Below are positions 1-7,034 of a stretch of 46,393 bases of DNA, piece after piece (position 1 is the stretch's first letter; each line of letters opens with the position of its first letter). This DNA comes from Treponema sp. Its GTDB lineage: Bacteria > Spirochaetota > Spirochaetia > Treponematales > Breznakiellaceae. The translations under genes and the position numbers were made by a program. The stretch lies in contig WQUW01000006.1 of the NCBI GenBank assembly GCA_009781915.1, forward strand, positions 1 through 46,393, given 5' to 3'. The notes under the pieces are model-generated. The model was not told the DNA's origin. It saw only the letters and a list, made by a program, of their open reading frames with translations, and made no database searches.

Positions 1-1
1 A

Positions 2-1450
2 TGCGGATGCCGGTTGTTATTCGGAAGCTCGGGGTCAGAATATACTGCCCCACCTACCCCCACAACCGGCAGTCGTTCATGGATTTCACTCCGTCCGAAC
101 GCCTACATTATACCGTACAACCGTATGCTTTATCATAAATTCGGAACTACCAGCATCCAGTGGCAGCGGGGAATGACCGATATTCCCGGGGCGATTGGTT
201 CTAGTTATATAGTGCAAGCCGCTGATCTTGGTTCTACCATTAGGATAGTGGTAAGCCGTTCCGGTAACCTTGGCAGCGTTACAAGCGATCCGACTGCCAC
301 GGTTATTCTGCCCCCGCTTACCGGAAGGGTGATCATAGACGGAAGCGCCCATGTGGGCAATACGCTTACAGCGAACACCGCCATGCTTGGCGGCAGCGGG
401 GATATTTCTTTCCAGTGGAGGCGGGCAGGGGCCGATATTGCCGGGGCGACTGGTCAGACCTATGCGGTGCAGACAGGCGATATAGGCTTTGCCATAACGG
501 TAACGGTACAGCGTACCGGCAATTCCGGCTATGTTACCAGCGACCCGGCCCCAGACGCTATTCTGCCCCCGATTCGTGGGGAGGTACGCATAGGCGGCGT
601 TGCCCAGGTTGGGCGGATATTGACGGCGGACACAAGCCGCCTTGTCGGCTCTGGGACAACCAGCTACCTGTGGCAGCGGGGAAGCGTGAACCTTGGGGCC
701 GCAAACACGCTTGTTATTCAGCCCGCCGACACTGGGTATACCATAACGGTAACGGTAAGCCTATCCGGCAATTCAGGCAGCATTACCAGTCAGCCGACCG
801 CCGCGGTTATCCACCAACAGATTGGCGGATCGGTTAGCATAAACGCCTTTCCCCCTCCTTACGTGGGCAATACGCTTACGGCAAACACCGGCCAGCTTCT
901 TGCCAGCGGGACGGTGAGCTTTCAGTGGCAGCGGGGAGGGCAGGCGATTGGGTGGACTGACATTTCCGGAGCGATTAGCAATACCTATACCGTGCAGGAT
1001 ACCGATCTAGGGTACGCTATTAGGGTAGAGGTGAGCAGCACCTACAATATTGGCGCTGTTGCCAGTAACCCCACCGCTGTGGTTACTCTGCCCCCGATTA
1101 CCGGATCAGTAAGTATACCCGCTTTTCCCCCTCCTCATGTGGGTAATACGCTGACGGCGAATACCAACGCTCTCGGCGGCAGCGGGGAGGTAAGATTTCA
1201 GTGGCAGCGGGGAACGGTGGACATTACCGGGGCGACTGGCAGTACCTATACCTTGCAAGCAGACGATCTGGACCACACAATCAGGGTGGTGGTGAGCCGC
1301 TCCGGCAATTCAGGCAGTATTCCGAGCCCGGCGACTTGCCGTGGTTATTTGGCCCCCGCTGTACGGGACAGTAAGTATAGACGGAACTGCCCACGTGGAG
1401 CAGACGCTTACAGCGAACACCAGCGAGCTTGGCGGCAGCGGGACGATTAG
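2..1450 (+). CDS. Ig-like repeat surface protein, 5'-partial, ended by frameshift
   Basis: The frame is open from base 2, so the true start lies outside the window; the first internal start is at 14. The protein is a string of roughly 85-residue Ig-like repeats. Each runs GSVSI..VGNTLTANT, then SFQWQRG, then GATGSTYT, then VVVSRSGNSGS, then a LPP linker. The first copy is degenerate and four clear copies follow. Such arrays usually sit in exported or surface proteins that bind ligands or space out other domains, but no signal peptide is visible because the N-terminus is missing. After about base 1336 the reading frame leaves the repeat pattern and stops at 1450. The repeat continues in another frame, and RCC1 repeats follow at 1586-3112, so this was probably one long protein. 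The specific role is unknown. Confidence 0.7.
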   Translation, partial: CGCRLLFGSSGSEYTAPPTPTTGSRSWISLRPNAYIIPYNRMLYHKFGTTSIQWQRGMTDIPGAIGSSYIVQAADLGSTIRIVVSRSGNLGSVTSDPTATVILPPLTGRVIIDGSAHVGNTLTANTAMLGGSGDISFQWRRAGADIAGATGQTYAVQTGDIGFAITVTVQRTGNSGYVTSDPAPDAILPPIRGEVRIGGVAQVGRILTADTSRLVGSGTTSYLWQRGSVNLGAANTLVIQPADTGYTITVTVSLSGNSGSITSQPTAAVIHQQIGGSVSINAFPPPYVGNTLTANTGQLLASGTVSFQWQRGGQAIGWTDISGAISNTYTVQDTDLGYAIRVEVSSTYNIGAVASNPTAVVTLPPITGSVSIPAFPPPHVGNTLTANTNALGGSGEVRFQWQRGTVDITGATGSTYTLQADDLDHTIRVVVSRSGNSGSIPSPATCRGYLAPAVRDSKYRRNCPRGADAYSEHQRAWRQRDD

Positions 1451-1613
1451 CTTTCAGTGGCAGAGACAGCCTGCGGCTGGCGGCACATGGGCCAATATTG
1501 GGACGGGCAGTACCTATACCCTGCAAGCCGACGATCTGGGTTTCACCATTAGGGTGGTGGTAAGCCGTGCCACAATACTGGCACTGTGGCAAGCGAGCCT
1601 ATGGCTGTTATGA
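1338..1613 (+). pseudogene. Frameshifted sixth Ig-like repeat linking the Ig and RCC1 parts
   Basis: In the third frame this stretch encodes one more complete Ig-like repeat (GTVSIDGTAHV..TLTANT, TISFQWQRQ, GSTYTLQADDLG, VVVSR). It continues the array of the upstream ORF. An extra T in gcgacttgcc (1336 or 1337) shifts into this frame. One missing base near gccacaat (about 1569-1574) shifts back to the frame of the downstream RCC1 ORF. The two changes compensate, so the ancestral or true product would run uninterrupted from before base 1 to 3112. Either both are assembly errors or the gene is broken here. Confidence 0.6.
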
Positions 1614-3112
1614 TGATGATGATTACTTGGACTGCAGCATCGTCTGGCAACCCCATTGCAACCGCCATCGTGTTTACATTTAGCCACGATCCGGGAGCTA
1701 TACTTGCGACGGATTTTACGATTGCTTCCGGAACCGGCTCGGCAATGCGTGGAGCGCTGTCCGGCGTCGGCACCATGCGTAGATTGGAGATTTCGAACGT
1801 AAGCGCCGGAACCGTAACGGTTTCCATTAACAGGGCGGGAATTGAAGGCGGGCCCAGAACAGTGCCGATTATAGTAACCGTACCTCAGCGGGTGTCCGCT
1901 GGCAGCCGTCACACCATGGCTGTTACGACGAATGGCGAGCTCTGGGCTTGGGGGGACAACAATCTTGGCCAGCTTGGCGACGGAACGACGACAATCCGCA
2001 CTGCGCCTGTGCGGATAGGAAGCGGGACAAACTGGGCCACGGTGTCCGCTGGTCACAATCACACCATGGCTGTTACGACGAACGGAGAGCTCTGGGCTTG
2101 GGGGTGGAATCAGCAGGGCCAGCTTGGCCATGGTCTCTCCTTAACTCCGATCATGGATCGGCCCTTTCGGATAGGAAGCGAGACAAACTGGTTTTCGGTG
2201 TCCGCTGGCGTCAATTACACCGTGGCTATTACGACGAACGGAGAGCTCTGGGCTTGGGGGTGGAATCAGACTAGCCAGCTTGGCGACGGGACGACGACAC
2301 ATAGAAATACGCCTGTGCGGATAGGAAGCGGGACAAACTGGGCCACGGTGTCCGCTGGTGGTGGTCGAGGCCAACTTATTGGAACTTACTCGGGTCACAC
2401 CGTGGCTGTTACGACGAGCGGTGAGATCTGGGCTTGGGGGTGGAATCAGACTGGCCAGCTTGGCGACGGGACGACGACACAGAGAAATGCGCCTGTGCGG
2501 ATAGGGAGCGGGACAAACTGGGCCACGGTGTCCGCTGGTGACAATCACACCGTGGCTGTTACGAGAAACGGCGAGTTCTGGATTCGGGGGAACAACGAGG
2601 CTGGCCAGCTTGGCCATGGTGGCGCCCCTGTGCGCGGCAGCAATCCGCCCATGCGTGTAGGAAGCGCAACAAACTGGGCCACGGCGTCCGCTGGTAGCAA
2701 TTACACCATGGCTGTTACGAGAAACGGGGAGCTCCGGGCTTGGGGGGACAACCGTGTTGGCGAGCTTGGCGACGGGACGACGACACAGAGAACTGCGCCT
2801 GTGCGGATAGGAAGCGGGACAAACTGGGCTACGGTGTCCGCTGATATGTCGCACACCATGGCTGTTACGAGAAACGGGGAGCTCTGGGCTTGGGGGAACA
2901 ACCATGTTGGCCAGCTTGGCGACGGGACGACGACACAGAGAACTGCGCCTGTGCGGATAGGAAGCGGGACAAACTGGGCCACGGTGTCCGCTGGTAACAA
3001 TCACACCGTGGCTGTTACGACGAACGGCGAGGTCTGGGCTTGGGGGCACAGTCTTGGCATGGGTCTCTACACTAGTTATGCCACTCCCAGGCTTCTCCAG
3101 TTTGGGCAGTAG
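1586..3112 (+). CDS. RCC1-repeat protein (3' part of Ig/RCC1 repeat protein)
   Basis: Residues 1 to about 100 form a linker domain ([29 protein letters not shown]) resembling bacterial Ig/invasin-type modules. They are followed by eight tandem RCC1 (regulator of chromosome condensation) repeats of about 50 residues, each with the core [28 protein letters not shown]...[15 protein letters not shown]1 repeats fold into a seven-bladed propeller used for protein binding. In bacteria they are often found in exported repeat proteins, and a role outside the cell is inferred. The ORF begins with GTG at 1586 (ATG at 1601), but no ribosome-binding site is seen. It is most likely the tail of the frameshifted gene upstream rather than an independent gene. 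Confidence 0.65.
   Translation: MASEPMAVMMMMITWTAASSGNPIATAIVFTFSHDPGAILATDFTIASGTGSAMRGALSGVGTMRRLEISNVSAGTVTVSINRAGIEGGPRTVPIIVTVPQRVSAGSRHTMAVTTNGELWAWGDNNLGQLGDGTTTIRTAPVRIGSGTNWATVSAGHNHTMAVTTNGELWAWGWNQQGQLGHGLSLTPIMDRPFRIGSETNWFSVSAGVNYTVAITTNGELWAWGWNQTSQLGDGTTTHRNTPVRIGSGTNWATVSAGGGRGQLIGTYSGHTVAVTTSGEIWAWGWNQTGQLGDGTTTQRNAPVRIGSGTNWATVSAGDNHTVAVTRNGEFWIRGNNEAGQLGHGGAPVRGSNPPMRVGSATNWATASAGSNYTMAVTRNGELRAWGDNRVGELGDGTTTQRTAPVRIGSGTNWATVSADMSHTMAVTRNGELWAWGNNHVGQLGDGTTTQRTAPVRIGSGTNWATVSAGNNHTVAVTTNGEVWAWGHSLGMGLYTSYATPRLLQFGQ
1890..3085 (+). repeat. Tandem ~150-bp coding repeats (RCC1 units)
   Basis: The RCC1 units are conserved at the DNA level, not only in protein. Long stretches such as ggaagcgggacaaactgg and cttggcgacgggacgacg recur with a spacing near 150 bp. 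This implies recent duplication or gene conversion and makes unit number prone to change by recombination or slippage. Confidence 0.75.
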
Positions 3113-3174
3113 GTAACGTGAGCGTGACTGCCCGCAAAGCGGTATGCTTTTCGCTCAGGTGCGGGAATGTAGGC

Positions 3175-3198
3175 AGCGGTTAACGGCAGTTAACCGCT
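3175..3198. terminator. Perfect hairpin downstream of the RCC1 gene
   Basis: AGCGGTTAAC-GGCA-GTTAACCGCT is a perfect 10-bp stem with a 4-base loop, 60 bases after the RCC1 stop codon. There is no T-tract, so it may stabilise the mRNA 3' end rather than act as an intrinsic terminator. A weaker CCCGCA/TGCGGG hairpin lies just upstream (3131-3165). Confidence 0.4.
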
Positions 3199-3330
3199 CG
3201 TGTGTCAGGCTGGCGGGGGTGTGAGTGCCGTTGCGCGAAATGCCCGGCAGGCCCCCGTTAAGGGCTCGCCGCTAACAGGCAATGCCGGGGGCTGTCCGCT
3301 ATTGCGGGCGGCCCCCTTGTCTTTGCACAA

Positions 3331-3353
3331 CCTTCCCGGCGAAGCCGGGAAGG
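3331..3353. repeat. Perfect GC-rich hairpin
   Basis: CCTTCCCGGC-GAA-GCCGGGAAGG forms a perfect 10-bp stem with a GAA loop. It directly precedes the large inverted repeat. It has no T-run and could be a REP-like element or part of a longer folded structure. Confidence 0.5.
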
Positions 3354-3365
3354 CCCCCAGCAATG

Positions 3366-3552
3366 CCCCCGCCGCGCGTAAGCATTTACGCCAAAAGCCC
3401 CGGCAGGGGGGATATACGGTTTAAGAAGCCATTTGCCCAGGCTCTTTAGCGTAGGAGACCGTGGCTCCGCAGCGGGTTCCCTGGGCGGCTTCTTAAACCG
3501 TATATCCTCCCCTGCCGGGGCTTTTGGCGGAAATGCTCACGCGCGGCGGGGG
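3366..3552. repeat. Large inverted repeat (two ~65-bp arms, 56-base loop)
   Basis: The arm at 3366-3430 and the arm at 3487-3552 are reverse complements with only a few differences: two substitutions and one 1-base gap. Shared landmarks are ccccgccgcgcgt, gccaaaagccccggc and gatatacggtttaagaagcc. The loop itself contains gcccagg/cctgggc. The outer part of each arm is an imperfect palindrome of the type CCCCGCCGCGCGTgAGC...GCCCCGGCGGGG. That pattern recurs at 38359-38401 and 46223-46267, so this looks like two inverted copies of a dispersed palindromic element. Confidence 0.75.
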
Positions 3553-3565
3553 GGAAAAATGTAGC

Positions 3566-3595
3566 TTGCCAAAAACCGCATCATAGTGATATAAT
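3566..3595 (+). promoter_or_regulatory. Sigma70-type promoter of the hydrogenase operon
   Basis: TTGCCA at 3566-3571 and a perfect TATAAT at 3590-3595 are separated by 18 bases. They lie about 30 bases upstream of the first hydrogenase gene, which has a strong ribosome-binding site (GGAGG at 3615-3619). Confidence 0.6.
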
Positions 3596-3626
3596 CTCAT
3601 AATAGACGTTTTTTGGAGGTATTCAC

Positions 3627-4118
3627 ATGGCAGCGCCCGTAGCTACGCACGAGGAGACCGGGTTTCCCCCCGAACTAGTCTCGTTTATTGACGAATGGAA
3701 GGTTAAACCCGGCGGACTTATCATGATCCTCCACAAGACGCAGGAAGTGTTCGGGTATATTTCCCGCGAGTCGGCGGGCAAACTGGCCCACATTACCGGC
3801 ATCCCCCTTGCCCGTGTCTACGGAGTCGTTACATTCTACCATTTCTTCAAAACCACCAAACCCGGCAAGAACAGAATTTCCGTGTGCATGGGAACCGCCT
3901 GTTATTTAAGGGGCGGTCAAGACCTTCTGGACGAATCCCGGCGCATTCTGGGAATTGGCCCAAACGAAGTTACCGGGGACGGTCTTTTTTCCATCGACGC
4001 CGTTCGCTGTGTCGGCTGTTGCGGCCTCGCGCCGTTGTTGACCGTGGGCACAGAAACCTACGGCAAACTTACCAAGGCAATGATCCCCGAAATTTTCGCA
4101 AAATACAGGGACGCGTAG
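3627..4118 (+). CDS. hydC: NuoE-like [2Fe-2S] subunit of NAD-linked [FeFe] hydrogenase
   Basis: This 163-residue protein is a thioredoxin-fold [2Fe-2S] subunit related to NuoE, HydC and HndA. The four ligand cysteines are visible in CMGTACYLRGG (C-x4-C) and CVGCCGLAP (C-x3-C). An N-terminal helical part carries the typical LPLARVYGVVTFYHFF-like segment. It is the first gene of an operon whose later members are the NuoF-like flavoprotein and the hydrogenase. It therefore should pass electrons between the flavin subunit and the catalytic subunit of a soluble, probably electron-bifurcating or NAD-linked hydrogenase. The start is supported by GGAGG eight bases upstream. Length is normal for the family. 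Confidence 0.9.
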   Translation: MAAPVATHEETGFPPELVSFIDEWKVKPGGLIMILHKTQEVFGYISRESAGKLAHITGIPLARVYGVVTFYHFFKTTKPGKNRISVCMGTACYLRGGQDLLDESRRILGIGPNEVTGDGLFSIDAVRCVGCCGLAPLLTVGTETYGKLTKAMIPEIFAKYRDA

Positions 4119-4129
4119 GCACGGCGGCC

Positions 4130-4714
4130 ATGCACTTTACCTTGGCGGACTTGATAACCGACATTACCCAAAATGGAGCCGAAGCCGGGGCCGGCATGGT
4201 AGAGTTAAGCGTGCGTGAAACCGTGGATACATCGGGCAAAGGCGAGTTCCGTTTTACCGTAAAGGACAACGGCAGGGGAATGACCGCCGGGGAACTGAAA
4301 CTCGCTCAAGACCCCTTTATTACGGACGGGGTAAAGCACCCCAACCGCAAAGTGGGGCTGGGCCTTCCCTTTCTCATCCAGACCGCCGGGCAATCGGGCG
4401 GAGGGTGGGAAATAACATCCGAGAAAAAGCGGGAAGCGCAAGCTTCTAGCGTACCCCACGGCACTACCGTAAGCGCGTGGTTTGACCTTGGCAACCTTGA
4501 CACCCCCCCCACCGGAGACATTCCCGGAATGTTCCGGACAGTCCTGCTTTTCGAGGGCCCCGGCGAAATGGTAATCCGGCGGACACGGGAAGCGCCGGAA
4601 GGCGGCGTTGACTACGAAGTGCGCAAGACAGAACTTGTCGATGCCTTGGGCGGCTTACAGGATGCCCAGTCGCTGATTTTATTGGACAAATATTTGCGTT
4701 CGCTTGAAGAATAA
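4130..4714 (+). CDS. HATPase-domain protein in the hydrogenase operon
   Basis: The ORF track begins at 3884, but the in-frame ATG at 4130 follows the hydC stop by 11 bases and gives a coherent 194-residue protein. It is essentially a GHKL ATPase domain as in histidine kinases and anti-sigma factors. The N-box-like DITQNGAEAGA lies near residue 15, DNGRGM (G1) near 48 and a GLGL turn (G2) near 75. There is no histidine phosphoacceptor domain, sensor domain or membrane segment. ATP-binding proteins of this kind are known in some hydrogenase operons of anaerobic bacteria, but their role is not clear to me. A regulatory or assembly role is inferred from position. A solo switch kinase is an alternative. 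Confidence 0.75.
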   Translation: MHFTLADLITDITQNGAEAGAGMVELSVRETVDTSGKGEFRFTVKDNGRGMTAGELKLAQDPFITDGVKHPNRKVGLGLPFLIQTAGQSGGGWEITSEKKREAQASSVPHGTTVSAWFDLGNLDTPPTGDIPGMFRTVLLFEGPGEMVIRRTREAPEGGVDYEVRKTELVDALGGLQDAQSLILLDKYLRSLEE

Positions 4715-4747
4715 TATCTTAACGTATATTTTACTGAGGAGGAAATT

Positions 4748-5161
4748 GTGGCAAAGTTGACATTGGACGAACTGCGAAAGATGCGGGACACAACAAAAAT
4801 GGACATCATACGCCGGGAAGCCGAAGGCAAGGTAATTCAGGTAATAGTGGCGATGGGCACGTGCGGTATCGCCGCCGGAGCGAAAACAACACTGGATACC
4901 TTTCTCAGGTCTCTGGACGAGTTTAGCGATGAAACCAACAAACTGGTGGAAACCGTCATGGTTCGCCAGACCGGCTGTTTGGGACTCTGCCACTCGGAGC
5001 CCACCGTGGAAGTGGCGGTTCCCGGAATGCCGCCGGTTATCTACGGGAAGGTGGACAACGCGCTGGCAAGGGAAATATTGTCAAAGCATATTATCGGGCG
5101 GCAGCTTCTGGACGAACATATTCTGGACAAACCCTCCGTGGATATTATCACAGTACAATAG
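4748..5161 (+). CDS. HndB-like (2Fe-2S) ferredoxin-domain subunit
   Basis: This 137-residue thioredoxin-like ferredoxin-domain protein resembles HndB of NADP-reducing hydrogenases and small TM1420-type proteins. Motifs are GTCGIAAGAK near residue 38 and GCLGLCHSEP near 77. Only three of the usual four cluster cysteines are obvious: one in the first motif and a C-x3-C in the second. This is characteristic of the subfamily, so the cluster may be atypical. AGGAGG lies just before the start; the ORF track's M is a GTG. The neighbours are the HATPase gene and the NuoF-like gene, which it precedes by 12 bases, so it is probably a structural or electron-transfer component of the same complex. Confidence 0.8.
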   Translation: MAKLTLDELRKMRDTTKMDIIRREAEGKVIQVIVAMGTCGIAAGAKTTLDTFLRSLDEFSDETNKLVETVMVRQTGCLGLCHSEPTVEVAVPGMPPVIYGKVDNALAREILSKHIIGRQLLDEHILDKPSVDIITVQ

Positions 5162-5173
5162 GGAGAAACATAT

Positions 5174-7024
5174 ATGTCCGAAAAAAAATGCGCGCTTATC
5201 TACAACCACACCATTCTTGTCTGCGGCGGAACAGCCTGCGAATCCAACAAGGGCGATGAAATCTTCCGCACCCTCATTTCCGAGGCCGAAAAGCACGGCG
5301 TAAAGGATCAGGTCGATATTATCAAAACCGGATGTTTCGGCTTTTGCGAAGGAGGGCCGATAGTCAAAGTATTGCCCGAAGAGTCCTTCTACGTGTACGT
5401 AACCCCAGAGGACGCCCCGGAAATTATCGCCGAGCAAATTGTTAAAGGGCGGGAAGTTACACGGCTTCTTTTCAAGGAAGAAGGGGAAGCGAAAAAGAAA
5501 GACATCCTTAAAGTAGAGGACATCCAATTTTACCAAAAGCAGTTCCGTGTTTCCCTGCGGAACTGCGGCGTCATTAACCCCGAAAACATCGAAGAATATG
5601 TAGCCCGCGAAGGCTACCAAGGACTTGAAAAAGTCCTCTTTGAATGGACGCAGGAAAAGACCATCGAAGAGGTAAAAATCTCAGGACTCAGGGGCCGGGG
5701 CGGGGCGGGCTTTCCCACATGGTTAAAGTGGGATTTGGCCCGCAAAGCGGAAGGCAGCCCCAAGTACGTTATCTGCAACGCGGACGAAGGCGACCCCGGA
5801 GCCTACATGGACAGGTCGATCATCGAAGGCGACCCTCACTCGGTTATCGAAGGGATGATCACCGCGGGCAGGGCCATAGGGGCCAATTACGGCATTGTGT
5901 ACATACGCGCCGAATACCCCCTGGCGATAGAGCGGCTTAAACTGGCGCTACAGCAGGCCCAAGAGTACGGCCTTGTGGGAAAAAATATCCTTGGGTCGGG
6001 CTTCGACTTTGAAATCGAAATCCGCCTTGGCGCGGGCGCTTTTGTCTGCGGCGAGGAAACGGGGCTTATAAAATCGGTGGAAGGCAACCGGGGAATGCCC
6101 GTTCCCAAGCCGCCCTTCCCAGCGAACAAGGGCCTGTGGGGAAAACCCACAATCATCAACAACGTGGAGACTCTGGCGAACATTCCGGTTATCACCACGA
6201 AGGGCGGGCAGTGGCTCTCTAAAATCGGGACTGAAAAATCCAAGGGCACGAAAGTTTTTGCCCTTACCGGAAAGGTAAAGAATTCCGGCCTTGTGGAAGT
6301 TCCTATGGGCAGAACCCTTAGGGAAATCGTGTTCGAGATTGGCGGAGGCATCCGGGGCGGCAAGAAGTTCAAGGGCGTTCAGACAGGGGGGCCGTCTGGC
6401 GGCATCCTTACGGAAAAAACCCTCGACGTACCCATCGACTACGAATCGCTGACCGCCAACGGCTCCATGATGGGTTCCGGCGGCATGATCGTCATGGACG
6501 AGGACGACTGCGTAGTAGACGTAGCCCGCTTCTACATGGATTTCTGCGTTGACGAGTCTTGCGGAAAATGCTCTCCCTGCCGTATCGGTACTACCCAGCT
6601 TCTACAAATCCTTGAAAAAATCGCGGGCGGCAATGGCGAGGAAGCGGATTTGGAGAAACTTTCCACTATCAGCAAGGCTATGGTCAAAGCCTCCCTTTGC
6701 GCGCTTGGACAGACCGCCCCAAATCCGATTATGTCTACGATAAGGAATTTCAGGGAAGAGTACCTTGAACATATCCATGACAAGAAGTGCCAGGCGGGCA
6801 AGTGCAAGAACCTTCTGCGTTTCGTCATAGACCCGGAAATGTGTTCCGGTTGCGGCATGTGCGTAAAAAAGTGCCCCGCGGAATGCATCGTGGAAGACAC
6901 GGGGACATACCCGAACCGCCCCGAAAAGTACAAGAAGCTCCCGTTCATTATCGAACAGGGCAAGTGCGCCAAATGCGGTGAGTGTTTGGCGGCCTGCAAA
7001 TTCAAAGCGATACAAAAGGCATAG
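5174..7024 (+). CDS. hydB: NuoF-like flavoprotein subunit of [FeFe] hydrogenase
   Basis: This 616-residue protein carries FMN and NAD(H) and several Fe-S clusters. Residues 1-120 form a thioredoxin-like [2Fe-2S] domain (CGGTACESNKG and GCFGFCEGGP). Residues 150-450 are the NuoF FMN/NADH domain with GLRGRGGAGFPTWLKW. Near 460 lies the NuoF [4Fe-4S] site SCGKCSPCRIG. The C-terminal 80 residues carry two ferredoxin motifs (CSGCGMCVKKCP and CAKCGECLAACK). This architecture matches HydB/HndC of trimeric or tetrameric bifurcating hydrogenases. It should exchange electrons with NAD(H) and pass them to HydA and ferredoxin in the cytoplasm. It sits 12 bases after the HndB-like gene and 10 before hydA. 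Confidence 0.92.
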   Translation: MSEKKCALIYNHTILVCGGTACESNKGDEIFRTLISEAEKHGVKDQVDIIKTGCFGFCEGGPIVKVLPEESFYVYVTPEDAPEIIAEQIVKGREVTRLLFKEEGEAKKKDILKVEDIQFYQKQFRVSLRNCGVINPENIEEYVAREGYQGLEKVLFEWTQEKTIEEVKISGLRGRGGAGFPTWLKWDLARKAEGSPKYVICNADEGDPGAYMDRSIIEGDPHSVIEGMITAGRAIGANYGIVYIRAEYPLAIERLKLALQQAQEYGLVGKNILGSGFDFEIEIRLGAGAFVCGEETGLIKSVEGNRGMPVPKPPFPANKGLWGKPTIINNVETLANIPVITTKGGQWLSKIGTEKSKGTKVFALTGKVKNSGLVEVPMGRTLREIVFEIGGGIRGGKKFKGVQTGGPSGGILTEKTLDVPIDYESLTANGSMMGSGGMIVMDEDDCVVDVARFYMDFCVDESCGKCSPCRIGTTQLLQILEKIAGGNGEEADLEKLSTISKAMVKASLCALGQTAPNPIMSTIRNFREEYLEHIHDKKCQAGKCKNLLRFVIDPEMCSGCGMCVKKCPAECIVEDTGTYPNRPEKYKKLPFIIEQGKCAKCGECLAACKFKAIQKA

Positions 7025-7034
7025 GAGTTAAATA

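Larger units (their letters stand above)
3113..3626. other. Non-coding region rich in hairpins
   Basis: No convincing gene lies in this 514-base gap. A 74-codon ORF at 3200-3424 has low-complexity composition and no ribosome-binding site. The stretch holds several inverted repeats (3131-3165, 3175-3198, 3251-3292, 3331-3353 and the large pair 3366-3552) and ends with the hydrogenase promoter. It probably combines the transcription end of the repeat-protein gene with palindromic repeat elements. Confidence 0.6.

Noticed and set aside
2141-3049. 302-codon minus-strand ORF opposite the RCC1 repeats
   Set aside because: It is a repetitive shadow of the RCC1 coding repeats with no ribosome-binding site.
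1890-3085. Possible CRISPR array
   Set aside because: Repeats are about 150 bp, in frame and encode RCC1 units; there are no short repeats with unique spacers.
3200-3424. 74-codon ORF in the hairpin region
   Set aside because: Low-complexity product, no ribosome-binding site, and it runs into the inverted repeat arm.
3884-4129. N-terminal extension of the HATPase gene
   Set aside because: It lies out of frame inside hydC, and the HATPase domain starts right after ATG 4130.
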